Assembly (NCBI GenBank): GCA_029783825.1
Contig: JAREIK010000781.1
Location: 868,001 to 932,000, forward strand
Source: Sapria himalayana
Lineage: Eukaryota; Streptophyta; Magnoliopsida; Malpighiales; Rafflesiaceae
Direction: 5' to 3'
Length of the DNA stretch: 64,000 nt
Positions 1 to 13,100 of the stretch are shown one piece after another (position 1 is the first letter of the stretch; every line of letters begins with the position of its first letter). The translations under genes and the position numbers were made by a program. A model generated the notes under the pieces. That model did no database searches, was not told the DNA's origin, and was given only the letters and a program-made list of their open reading frames with translations.

Positions 1-61
1 TAATATAATGGCCCACTGAGATCAAATGCAGCCCTAGTCCCCCACACAAACAAGACTCAAG

Positions 62-573
62 CAGAGATATCAAACGTAACATGTCGGGCTGGGTAGGCCC
101 ATTTTTTTCAGGCACAACTGTGCTTTCGAGCCGGGACATGCACGGCGTGGTACGGTTTTGTGGAGTTCATCTCGACACAGGCCCACGGCATGATCCGTCG
201 GGTTCGGCCCGCTAATTAAAAAAAAATAGGGTTTCGCGCGCTCCGGAACGTCGCCGCGCAAATGAACTCCTAAATTAAAAAAAAAATTAGGGTTTCAGCG
301 CGCGCCATCGCGCCGCCGCAATGCCGAAACCATAATTTAAAAAAAAAAATTAGAGTTTCTCGGTTCGTGCTGAGGTACCGTCCCAACGGGCCACAGTACC
401 ATGCCGGGCCAGGCACGGCACGATGCCCGGTTGACCTCGGCACTGTTGGTGCCGTGGTCGTGCACGACACGGGCCCGGGCACGAAAAATTCCTGTGTTAG
501 ACCGGCCCATGCACGAAAGAATCGTGTCGTGCCTCGTGCCGAACGGGCCGACCCAGCCCGATTGACACCTCTA
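62..573. mobile_element. Short hAT element, TAGAGGTGTCAA family
   Basis: 512 bp with ends CAGAGATATCAA and TTGACACCTCTA. It is flanked by near-identical 8-bp duplications, GACTCAAG (54-61) and GACTCATG (574-581). G+C-rich ends with CGGGCC/GGCACGG words are typical of this family in the window. About three diverged units near 215-365 each hold an A-rich run followed by TAGGGTTTC or a close variant. There is no transposase, so it is non-autonomous. Confidence 0.88.
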
Positions 574-787
574 GACTCATGCTAATCTAGTCTTGTCTAG
601 GTGTTTGCTTATGCTAGACAAGCCTGACCTAAACCTAGGCTAATCTAGTTTTGAATGGTGTCAAGCTGACATGACTCATCTTCCAAATCAATCAGGTCGT
701 ATCAGTACAACATAGTTTGTTTTTCACCTCTATTTTGAGGTCGTCAGGCTGGGATGAGTCTAGGTGGGTCAAGTATACCATAAGTAA

Positions 788-1063
788 TAGAGATGTCAAA
801 CATACTAGATCTAGCAAGGCCAACTCCAACATAAGATTGGGCTAACCCAAGCCAAGGAGTTGGCATGGAGAGCCCAAGAAGGCAGTCCATTCATTCCCTC
901 ATGTTTGTGGGTCATGATTGTGCAACACGTTAGACATAAAATATGTCACATAATATAAAAATTAATATATAATAGGTTATGCAGGTCATGATGGGTTAGG
1001 TTGACCTAGCCTAGACCTGGTACACCCATATGATGCCTCGTTACGAGCCATCTGACACCTATA
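788..1063. mobile_element. Degraded short hAT relic
   Basis: The left end TAGAGATGTCAA and the right end CTGACACCTATA resemble the inverted ends of the local hAT family. The 8-bp flanks (ATAAGTAA and GAGAACAT) do not match, so the limits are tentative. Confidence 0.4.
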
Positions 1064-3716
1064 GAGAACATATAAACAAGTCTACAAGAGACCTGACTAA
1101 ATATGTTAGTATTGTGTATGTGAGTTCTACTAGGCTAGCCCATATATTATATGGGTTGTACCAGTTTAATATACTATTATAGTTAATTCATTTTAAATTA
1201 AATTGAAATAATTCTTGTTGATAAGGATCATAATCCAAGACTTGTCAATTCAAATTGTCAAGTTTTGCTTTTGGAGTATAGCCTACAAATGTGAGTATTG
1301 CTCATCCTAAAATTATTTGAAAATTGAAACATATACACTCATAATAATAATATTATTATTATTATTAATCATCATAATATATGATAAAAATTATATGTGA
1401 TAAATTTTATAAAATTATTTGAAATATGAAAAAATATACATATTATGGGGAATTAGTATTTTTGGGAAAATTATGTTTTGTAGCTCCAAAACAAAAATTA
1501 TTATATTTTGGTCTCATTTATAATTTTTTTAAAATAATATAGCCCAAAATATAATATATTTATGTCTTGGCCCACCAAAAATTATAAACATAATATTGCC
1601 CCCTCAATTGCTCGTACCATTTTTAAAAAAAAAATTCCATCGATGATTTTTTGAAGTTGAAAACCACCTACAAAATTTGAAATCGCCTTTTGATTTTAAA
1701 AAGTTATTTCATTTTTTCTAAATTAAAATTATATATATATATATTTGAAAATTTTTTTCAAAGACCACTTTTATTTTTTTTAATTAAAAGTTATATATAT
1801 ATATATATATCTTATATAGTATGTGTGTGTGTGTGTGTGTGTGTTTGTGTGTAAATTTATACACACACACACACACACATAAATAGATAGATAGATAGAT
1901 AGATAAAATGATTTATTTAAGTTACAAGCTTAAATATCTCCAAGATTCTGATATGCTATTCTTTAGAAAAAAAAAATCAAAATTTAGATACCTCGAAGAT
2001 AGTGTGGTAGGCGCGCACAAAATTTTCTCTCTTTTGAGATGGAGGCTAGAAGGGCAAGATAGTCTCAAATTTTAATGGTGGTGGTGCACATTTCTCATCG
2101 CAGCAAGACATCTCAAATGAAATTTAAAACATTTGTATAGGTGTGTTCTCTTAGGCCTTAGGGCGAATCTTATCTGACCTGACCACCATTGCTCTCTTCT
2201 CAGCCTATCTTTTTTTTAAGGATGAGGCCATGCATGCTCTTTTGAGCACTTGAGATCTCAAGTTACCAAGCCCTATCAGATGTTGTCATGTGTTTTTTAA
2301 AACAACTATGAACAATCTTGGTGATGACTCTGTTGATTCATGGCAAGAATGTTTTTTATATTTTTGATATCTTCTCGAGCAAATTAATCATTCATAGCAT
2401 AGTTTATCTTGGTTCTAAAATCTCCTTATGCCTCTCAGGTGGAACACTTTCAATTTATATTTTGTTGCAATGACATCTACAATATTATTTCAAATCTTAT
2501 AATATCTCTTATTCTCAATGATGCTATTGATCCTGCCCAGATAATTTCTATTAAAGAGAAACTTATCGCCAATATTTAGCTACTTCTTTCTTGATGTTTG
2601 ATTAAGAGATATACTTTTAAAAGATTTTCTCCAAGTTGCTTTTAATATAATTTCATGATATTTTGATCATGTTACCAATATCTATGAATGTTGCATTTTC
2701 ATTGGTGGAAATCACTCTGTAATTGAATTTACTAAATTCTCCTCACGCAATCTTATGTTTACCTCTATGGCAATCTTATTTTCTTACTAAAAAGGATCGA
2801 TCATCTATATGGGGACTAAATCTTGACTCTTGCAAGTAGTGACCACACATTTCATATAACCTAACTGCATGAACTTCCATGCTCGACTAAATATAACCAT
2901 AATTATATGCTCTATGAGCCTTGTACCGAGTATTATGAGCTTTGAGTATGAACCAACAAATATTCACTTGTATAATTGTCCACTAATCAGAAGGAAGATG
3001 ACCAGGTGGGTACTACAACGTCAAATGGATGCAGCTGAGAGTTCTAACTAGTAGCAAATAATCAACATTGCTATTTCTTGGATAAGTGCCACAATAGCTA
3101 CTGCTTACTGCAGCTAGGGTATTAGCTCATAATTTCGTGTTTCTTTATAAGTACTCTATTTTCTAGTTGATCAATCTTTTCAAATGGCCTTGCACCAAGT
3201 ATTGGTACTGAGTCATGCAATCATCTTTTACTTCATACAAACCCCATGCATGCACGATCACTAGTAGCCAAGGTTGCTATAAAATCAAGCTCACCTCACA
3301 CTCATCATATATTTTGCTTCATTATTAGATGTTAGGAAATTTGCTTGTAGGACTTTTTTTATATTTTGTCAAGCCAGAGCATGAACCCACACGTCAACAC
3401 TTGTCCCCCCAGACCCCCCCCCCCATCTGGGATTATCCATCAACGTCAACTATTCAACAATCATATTTATACCATTCAATATGTCACTGGGAGACTTAAA
3501 GTCAAGATATCTACTAGTATTTCTCCTTCTAGTATAGGACATTAAGCAAAATTAAAGTTTTGTAACTAGAAATTAGTTAATTTACACTGCTAGTGACCAT
3601 CATGGTTATTACCTAGTCAGAGACACCACGCACACGCACACACCACAGGCACACACCACACCACACACTACACACACATGCACCACACACCAAAAACACA
3701 ATAATTTTTTTACAAT
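1064..3716. other. No gene recognised; A+T-rich intergenic DNA
   Basis: I see no convincing gene here. The only short open stretch (2869-3051, plus) has no recognisable domain. A compound microsatellite lies at 1822-1906. A C-run is at about 3410-3424 and a CA-rich tract at 3605-3690. Old retrotransposon sequence is likely but I cannot assign it. Confidence 0.5.
1822..1906. repeat. Compound microsatellite (GT)n...(AC)n(GATA)n
   Basis: A GT run (1822-1852) is followed after AAATTTAT by an AC run (1861-1880) and then about five GATA units. The GT and AC arms are complementary, so the tract can fold into a long hairpin. Confidence 0.9.
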
Positions 3717-3719
3717 TAA

Positions 3720-4108
3720 GAGCAACTCCAACGGGAGGTGCCATCAGGGGTGTCATCCCTATAACTGCCAAAATGACACCTAAATCATAAATTCTGTTGC
3801 TCCAATGGGAGTGGCATAGGAGGTTGCAAAATGACATCCAAAGTATAGAGATGCCATATTTGGCAACTTTGGAGATAGAAAAGAGAGGATGCAAAATAGC
3901 AGTTATAGCTACTGTGTATCTCACAATGACTCTCTCAAGGGGTTGAAAAAATAACTTTTAAATAAAAAAATATTTAATTATTAAAATAACACCTCATTTT
4001 GGCACCTACCATTGGAGCAAAATTATTATTTAGGAGTGCCAAAATACTATTTAAGTTTCCAAAATGATATTTAGCCCTCTTTTTTGGGAACTCCCGTTCA
4101 AGTTGCTC
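3720..4108. mobile_element. PIF/Harbinger-type MITE
   Basis: 389 bp with terminal inverted repeats GAGCAACTCCAACGGGAG and CTCCCGTTCAAGTTGCTC (16 of 18 positions pair). It is flanked by TAA on both sides (3717-3719 and 4109-4111), the 3-bp duplication expected of Tourist-like elements. No coding capacity. A second, disrupted copy lies at 49473-50270. Confidence 0.88.
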
Positions 4109-4129
4109 TAATAAGAATAATTTTCATAA

Positions 4130-4421
4130 CATGCATACGAACATATTCTAGTTAAAATTTGAAGTTTAATTTTGCTTCATTCATACAAGATACTTGAGAT
4201 GCTTCACAAGTAGCATTTAGCAATTTAAAGTTTGGAAGGAGAAACATATATCACTGCCAAAAATGAAGCAAACTATGGCATAATTTACTAGAACGTAGGA
4301 GAGCACAAAAATTTCCTTTTTGATGGCAAAGAAATGGCAAAACAACACATAAACAACAAAGCAGAGAAAAAGGATGTGAGATTCAGATCGGGCTCATGAC
4401 ATTCCGTGAGAGTTGATTCAA
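4130..4421 (-). other. Probable MUS81 3' untranslated region
   Basis: This is the stretch between the MUS81 stop codon and the Harbinger-type MITE. It has no coding potential and no recognised repeat, so it is the likely 3' UTR. The polyadenylation site cannot be fixed from sequence alone. Confidence 0.45.
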
Positions 4422-4526
4422 TTATTGGGCCCAAACAAACCGGTAGATATTTCTGCTAGCAACGGCAGTGACACAGTTGTTGCTTCGCTTCCTAAGCATT
4501 TCTTCTTGGGCACGAACATCACCCTC
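4422..4526 (-). CDS. MUS81: MUS81 exon 14 (C-terminus and stop)
   Basis: 105 nt from acceptor TTTGTAG|G to TAA. It encodes EGDVRAQEEMLRKRSNN, then VASRNIYRFVWAQ and stop. The EEML and ASRNI..VW pattern is the conserved end of plant MUS81. Confidence 0.96.
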   Translation of the reverse strand, partial: EGDVRAQEEMLRKRSNNCVTAVASRNIYRFVWAQ

Positions 4527-7157
4527 CTACAAAAAAGACCAAGGCAACCCATCACAAAGGCTAAGAACATGACAAAAAGATCATACTCTGTACTCAGCAC
4601 ACAAAGCTCACGCTTAGCAAGAAGTCAAGGATAGGGCTGTAGCCGAGCAGAACTACTCGCAAGCTGCTCGGCGTTCGACTCGTTAGAAGCTCGCTCGAAC
4701 TCGTTTATTAAGTTAAACGAGCCGAGTCCGAACATCATTTTGAGGCTCGCAAGTTAAATGAGCCGAGCCCGAGCACCCTCAAACTCGGCTCGTCGGCTCG
4801 TAAACAGGCTCTTGAATAAGCTCGTGAGCAAGCTCGTTAACCAAGCTTGTGGACAAGCTCGTGAACCAAGCTTGTGAACAGACTCGTGAACATGGAGAAG
4901 ACTTGATGCACAACAAATTTTTCCTACAAATGAATATAATGAATATTTTAACTCTTGAACTTCAATCAAGTTAATTGAACTTTTATTATCTTATCTTTTT
5001 AATTTAGTTGTATGTTGACTATTTTAGATGAATATTTTCTTTAATTCCCGAACATCATTTTGAGGCTCGTAAGTTAAACGAGCCTAGCCCGAGCACCATT
5101 AAACTCAGCTCGTCAGCTCATAAATAAGTTCGTGAACAGGCTCGTGAATAGGATTGTAAGCAATCTCGTTAACTAGGCTTGTGAACAAGCTCGTGAACAG
5201 GCTCGTAAGTTAAACGAGCCGAGCCCGAGCACCCTCAAACTCAGCTCGTCAGCTCGTATACAAGCTCGTGAACAAGCTCGAGCCTACTCCTTTAAAACTG
5301 AGCCGAGCCAAGCCTGCCTAATACTCAGCTCGGTTACACCCCCAGTCAAGGATGGGCTAACATCTCGAAGGTCTTACCCCTGAAAATCAGAGAGAATGCG
5401 TCAGATGAGCGTCGGATCCAAGACGTGAGGCTATTGGACGAAGACACTAACCATCACACCAAGACACGACCTCTAGACTGACCACATATAACAACATGGC
5501 TAGAATGCTGCAGCTACAATGAAAGAGGGTCATCACCACGCACAAGCAAAGAATAGGCACAAGCAAGAGATCGAAGGGTGGGATACAATTTCAGAACAAC
5601 AAGAGCAATTTCCTCAGTCACATGTGGAACCTGCCATCAAGATTTGAAGAATCCAAGATGAACCAACTCATGAACATTAATGGCAAAAAACAAGCAACAA
5701 TTCAAAAGTATCTCATCAATTTGCACGACTTTTAATAAAATTTGGTAGAGATGAAGAGGAAGATTGTGTTTCATGTGTTAAATCCAATTATGAAAAACTT
5801 ATCTCATACTTAACAAACATGGCATTGTCCAACACAATGTCTTGCCCTAGACCGTGCCGCCCTGTGGTATGGCTCGTGATGTGTCAAAACCATTCCTCGT
5901 GCTGGACTAATTTGGTCCACCAGCAAGGGGACCAGAGAGAAGCTAATGGCCATGGGTCAAGTCTAGTTGGGTGACCGCCAGATGGGGCAGGTTACTTGAA
6001 AAAAAAAAATCCAGCCACGTAAGCAGGATCTTGCTTACGTGGCTGATTGCAATTGGCCGGCCACCCATTGCATTTTCATGCAACGAGCTTCCGACAGGGT
6101 CGGTCCGACATGGTCTGGCACGGCACAGTCCATTTGACACCTCTAGACTCATCAGACTCAGCCTCTTTGATTTTTAGAGATAAAGAGAAATACATTTTCG
6201 ACCTCACATGGTCACCGAGGAGATCTAAAAGTCATAAGACTTGCTCCTTATGAAGAGAGGAAAAACAAAAAAAAAAAAAAAAAAAAAAAAAAAAGACAGT
6301 TTGATCTCAACTACCATGGAAGTAGTTCTAGGAGCACAAACCTGCACTAGCTGAGTTGCAAAAACATCACCCACAGTCATTTGGTCAAGGTCTCTGCACT
6401 TCTTGATAAAATCATCAAACAGAGGACAGGTGATGGCACACGTGGCGGCCATGGCTCGCTCCCTGGGTCCATAAGAATGGTAGTACTGGGCTATGGAGCG
6501 CGTAAGATAAGCATATTTCCTCAGTGTATCAGACAGGCACCGTGTTCTGTGAACGTCAAATCCCTCCAAAATCTCTGTTGTAAAGCAACTGCACACGAAA
6601 GAATTATAATTATAAACCAGATCAATCAAAAAAAAAAAAAAACTGCGTTACAGATGAACACCAGAGCCACCTAAATTCACTAATTACCCTCCAAATTCAC
6701 CATTTTTATGATCGCCGAACTGACAAAAACTGTGTTCTTCATGAAAAACACAAACATTGACATGACTTGAGCAGAATGACATGCGCAAAACAAATGTTGA
6801 TCAGACTCTTGCGACTCTAGATTTGGCTTATTGATCAGCAACACAGTCTGAGGTGTGAAAATTCTGATGAGCAACAGAGATGAGTTGAAGCAGGTCGAGC
6901 TTGAGAGAGGATCAAAGAAATTAGAAACAGATTGAGTTGCTTGAAGGAGGCATCATACTAGCAATGAACAGATTTGAGTCGCAAAAAAGAAAAAAAAAAA
7001 ATATTGTGCAACAAGATCTTACGCAGTTTTTATGCTTTCAGCAACTTCAGAAGCATTTGGATCACCCTCAACCAAATAGATCATCTTCCTTAGTCCACAT
7101 CTCTAATAAACATAAAAATTTAGTAAACAAGCACATATCATATTGCATTATATATGC

Positions 7158-7188
<31 letters not shown>

Positions 7189-10100
7189 AGTATATGAGCA
7201 GAAATCATGTATTAGTGTGATGACAAATACCTTTGTATATTTACCTTACACATACTCAATGTGGAAGGAACAATGTGCACTGGATAAAATAAGTGTGTGT
7301 GTGGGTGTGTGGGTGTGTGGATATATATGGGAGTAGTTTGACATGTTTGATATTTATTATTAAGATCTTTTCAAAATATTTGTGAATATATAAGCTAGTT
7401 GATCTACTATAAGAACATGGCTCATAATAATAATCTCATTTTGAATTTTTTATTTTAATCTCTAAAAAAAAAGAAATAATTTACCTCTTTATACTTAATT
7501 TGCTCGTTGAATAACAGATTTGAGACTATATATCTTATTGATTGACTATCACATTAAAGAGTAACTATAGTAAATGAGCATCTTATCTGATCAAAAAAAT
7601 ATTTGATCTAAAATATCTCATAAATAATTACTATTTTTAATTCGAAGCCTGTTCATGTACTAGATTTCGAAACAAGTATAATATTATTTAACATATCTCA
7701 TCATTTGCAAACTAATGTCCAACTCAAATCCAAAAAAAAAAACCGACTAGATGAAGGTGGTCATGATCATTATATCAAGACCTGAGAACTTTACATATTC
7801 CTAAGTATGAAAAGAAATACATGATACATCTATGTGAATATGTTGTAGAAAATCTAAAAAATATTTAATAATTATGCTAATTATATAAAATATATCTAGT
7901 ATGTTGATAATTACATAATTAGTATTCTCAATCATAGTTGTGAAATACACACTTAAGGCGCGCCTTGACTCGAGGCACAATCACTCCCTAACTATAGCAC
8001 CTCGCCTTCAAGGCACGCACCTTACTGAAAAGACACGTCTTATATACTATAATTTTTTTTAAATACATTTATTCTCAAAATTTATAATTATATATTGAAA
8101 TTTATATAATTTCATTTATTTTTTTCATCAAAATTTATTTAAATATTAGAAACATCTATTTGTTTATTAAAAGAATCATATTTAATAAAAATTTATGTGC
8201 ATCTAACGTCACATTTTACTTCACAAAATCTCACGACTTGGGTAGGCCTTGCGCCTCAAGGCTCCAAGAGACATTTGCGCCTTTGTGCGCCTTGGGAACG
8301 CCTTGTGCCTTTTAAAACTATGTTCTCAATACTTCTTCTATATGTAGTCAAATGAATTAAAAAATTAATATCAAACAAGAAATAAAAATGTCTCAATAGA
8401 AATAACTAATAAAACACAATCTAAGATCTATGATAGTATCATCTTTTGTGAAAATACAACATTTTTTTGCCGTAAATAATTTATATCGTAAGAAAATAGT
8501 TGATTCTCTCAAAATTATTCATATAAAATTGGGACTGACAAAACTCTTTAATTTGAGAGATTCTCAGCTCATCATTTCTCACAATAAAGATATCATCCAT
8601 GTATACAATCAACAAGATAAATATACCATGTAAACTCCTCTGAAAAAATAAAGAATAATCTGCAATACACTATTTTAAATTAAAAGAGAGTGTAAGTAAA
8701 AATTTCATAAATCAAATTTTGAATAACTACTTCAGATCATAATCTATAAATTAAATATGAATGTTCTATCACTACTCGAAAACTAGACTACTATTCACAT
8801 ATGCACATTATTCTTTAGATTATTATGAATAAAAATATCATTCACATCTAACAATTCCATTCTCCATCTATGAGATACTGTAGTGATATGAATATCTATA
8901 CTGAGAATATTTTTTACTACTAAAAAAATATTCTGATAATTCATTTTAAATATCTGATTAAGTCTCTTTGCAATAAATTTTACCTTCAAACAATTCACCT
9001 TCCTATTTGAACAAGTCTTCACAGTAAATAGAAACTTACAACTAATAATAAATCCTCATGAATATCAAAATATTAATTCTCATGTTCCATTAAAATTAAT
9101 ATCATTTATTATTTTTTTCACACCCTGATTCCATACTAAATGAAATAACACATCATAATAAGACTTAAGTATATTATCATCATCAATAGAAATAATAATA
9201 AAAAACAAATGAATAAAAAAAATGAGTACGATAATACTTATGAAAAAGAATATTGAGCAAACTCATTTATTTTTTTAGGAGAATAATAAAAAGATCAAAA
9301 TCAGATGATTTGACTGCATAATAATTTGATTTCTTAAGAGACTTCACCACTCAAAATAAGCAACATATATCTCATTCTACTGGAATAAATTCTAAGTCTT
9401 AGATGATCAAATTTTCCTGCTACCAACACATTCTGAGTTAGAGATGAAATCAACTCAAGAGTTATCAACTCGATCGAATTTGATGGAGATTTTCATTTCA
9501 AGAAAATATCTCTCTTCGTATTCAATTTATTTTGTGTTTATTAGTACATATGAAAATTCGATAAGAGAATCATCGGAATGAGAACCAACAATTTCAAACA
9601 TAACTAATAGGTGATTATCTACCAAAAATGGTGACTCACATCGAACTACATAAGATTAAGAACAGCAAAAAATTCAAATAACTATTATGAATTATTACTC
9701 TATTTAGATTCATAAAAAAAAGAGACATGCTCAAAAAAAAATAACAATAATATCAATACCAATCAATACTCTATCAATCTTATGCTTATAATACTAATAT
9801 TCTTTCTGAGTACTAGAGAAACTAAGAAATATATATTATATCACCTTATGTGTAATATTGTCATGTCCTGAGAAAAAATTCTAAACAAAATACGTATTCT
9901 CAAAAATATTAAGAGATAAACTAAATAATTTTTTTTCCATATTATATACAAGATTCAAAATAAAGCACGACTTCCAATAAAGTCACACAATCAAAATATA
10001 TACAAGCTAAGCTTTTATATGAAAGATAGTAAAATTATGATATCCAACTAATTGAGTCATTAATCTATAATACAAAAAAAAAAAACACAAAATAAAATAA

Positions 10101-13100
10101 TAAACTATATAAATCCTCTTCAAGTTGATACATATAAATCCAAAAAACCAAAATTGAAAGAAAATAAAAATTTGGCTACTACAAGACCCAGGATAAGATG
10201 TCTATTGATTGTTCTAATGTTTTAAAATAAACTACATTAATTGTCTCATCATGTATCTTCTCTTTGAGAAAGAAACAGTTCACCTCAATATATTTCATCC
10301 GAACATGAAACACTGAATTAAAAACTATATATCTCATTACCTAACTATCAATATAAAAAATTATGAAAGAATAATATAAATATATAATCTCCATGAGAAA
10401 ATATCAAATTAAAAGCAGTTCATTTCAATTTATCACTTAGAGAATAACTACAGGCTTCCTCAAAAAAAAAATTATTTGTTTAGGAGATAAGTTCAGGTAG
10501 TATCTCTCTCTCTTTCACTCACAAATCATCATAATCATCAAAACATCTTTTATATATAATTAAACTTATCTCATAAAAATCATATGTCACAATTTTAACA
10601 AAATTTTTAATGATGCATCTTCATCTACACACATCTCATCGACTACACACATTTTATCATCACTATCTATATTTACCATGTAAAAATGAACAGAGATATT
10701 AATTTTAGCTATTCAAATAATATAAATTACATATAAACCTAATTCATATATATCTCATCAGAACAATTTTATCCAAATTTTGAATTATCTATTTTTTCTT
10801 ACACATCATTAATATCTTCAAAACATATATTCAATAAATGCATAAATAGTCAACCATATAAATACTACAAATGTTAGATTGGGTAGTCCACATATTGAGT
10901 TTTATTCTCCTATAATAAATACAAATATATATTCAAAACAAATAAATATTACACATTTATTTTATCATAATCTGACATCATTTTAGATGAGATAATCTCA
11001 TAGATAGACTTATATATCTCAATATCATCAATACAAATAAAAATAAAAAAAAAAAAAAAAACATAAGTAAAATAAAACTTGTAACATAGAATATTGAATA
11101 TAATTATTCTGTTTCTTCTAAAAAGTTTCAGAGCAGTCAAAAGATCAAAATTAGAAAAGTTAATTTCTTGACCTTTTGTTTTATTTATTTTTCAAAAAAC
11201 CTCTCTCTAGAATCAAATATATATTTTGCACTTATTAATATAAATGATAACTCGAGAATTATCATAATATGATTTAACAAATTTAAAAGTAACTAAAAAC
11301 TAGAAATTTCTCCCAATCAAAGATCCAAAAGGGACTCTTAAAATGAGTAAAAAATTTAAATCACTTCCAAAATATTACATGGTCTAGACTCCTTAAAAAA
11401 TGAATATTATTAAAAAAATACATTAATACTAACTAATATTTTATTTATCTAAGACAAATAATATGCAAATCCTTTTTGACTAATGGAGCAACCAAAAAAA
11501 TATATTTTATCATGTATTAAAGAGAAATTGTAAATAATAGCACCCCCAGAAACTCTTTAAAATAAATTAAATAATCTAACTATGGCACAAGATATGAAAA
11601 GGCATATGATAGAAAATGATTGAAAAAGATATTAAATAGAATAGATAGTTTGTAGTTAAAATTATATTTTCACAAAAATATTTGGTAATATTATTAATTT
11701 TTATTATTTTTATATTTTTATTAAATTAATTTTTAATTCTTTATATAAAATTACTAAAAATAAAAAAAATATTATGATCAATTTTGAAAGATAATGATTC
11801 AGGTAAACCTAATATAGTTATCAATGAAAGTGATATATCTCAGGTTATTTCAAATTTCAAAAAAACTAAATCCTCAAAAATTTAAATGAAATAGATCTAA
11901 TAGATCACAAATTTATAAAGGAAAAGATAAGTTCTAGCATGTTTTCATATCCAATAGGCCTCACGCTTTAATTAAAAGACATTTCTAATTTTTAGAATCT
12001 AAAATTCTCAATTTTGTAAAAAAAAAAGACCAAAATTAGTATAAATAAATAAATAATCAATTATAGCTAAACAACTAATAGAGCGGCTAACAAAATAAAA
12101 GAAAAAAAATAAATCATGTTTTATCCTAATGAAAGTCGTCCTCGAAGTCTTCTAATTTTACAAAACATTAATATGAGAGTAAATAAAATTTAAATAAAAT
12201 TCTTTAGTATGATAACTTATAAATAACAAATTATTTAGACACTCAAAAATAAATAAAATTGGAGAAAAAAATAAAACATCCGTTCAATATTATCATAGCC
12301 ACAAATTTTATATATTTTGTCATTTATAATACAAATATTTATAAAATATTATTGTTTTACTAGCAAAGAATTCTATTATAATGTGACATGCCTATTTTCT
12401 CCTGCATTAATTATTAAACAATCAAGAATAAGATATTGAGTGAAAAGAATTATAATACTTGAAAGAAAAAAAAATATTTTTTATTCTCTGACTAGCAAGG
12501 AATTCCATATATTCCTCACTAATAATAGCCACTATAAGAGAATTATGTGAGCACCCCCTTAATGGATCTAATATTGGGCCTATTTCCCTCAATAATCTAC
12601 CATGCTCTCGGTCTCTAATTTTGAAACAACTCCAATACATCACTCTGATAGAACCACTCTTCTTACAATGTGTGAATTTTACGAGGGATCTTTTACATTT
12701 TCTTTTACCTCGATTGATACCATCATGACTCCTAAATAAGTAGTATGAGACACATATATTAAGTCTGTGACTATTCCTTCAAGAAAAGTACTAGATGATA
12801 ATAGTAGAACTATCACAAAAACAAATCATTTGGAGTAATACAAATACATTACAACAAAACATAAACATAGAACTCATAATAGCAGAACAATAAATATACG
12901 GAAAAAACAACTCCCTAAGAAATAATCATAATACATTTATGAACCACATAGAAATGACATTCAAGTAACATTATTTATTAAGATAACTCATAAATAATAA
13001 ACTATTTAGAAACTCAGATAAATAAAATTAGAGAAAAATATAATATCAAGTTCAATATTTAGAGTTATGAGAAAATATTATAAATAAAGAATAATTTACT

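Noticed and set aside
1822..1906. Hairpin of GT/AC runs as a regulatory structure
   Set aside because: Simple-sequence runs make such hairpins by chance, and nothing nearby suggests a function.
6225..6629. 134-codon open frame as a whole protein
   Set aside because: Only 6342-6588 is MUS81 exon 12. The Phe run at the end is translated poly-A in the intron.
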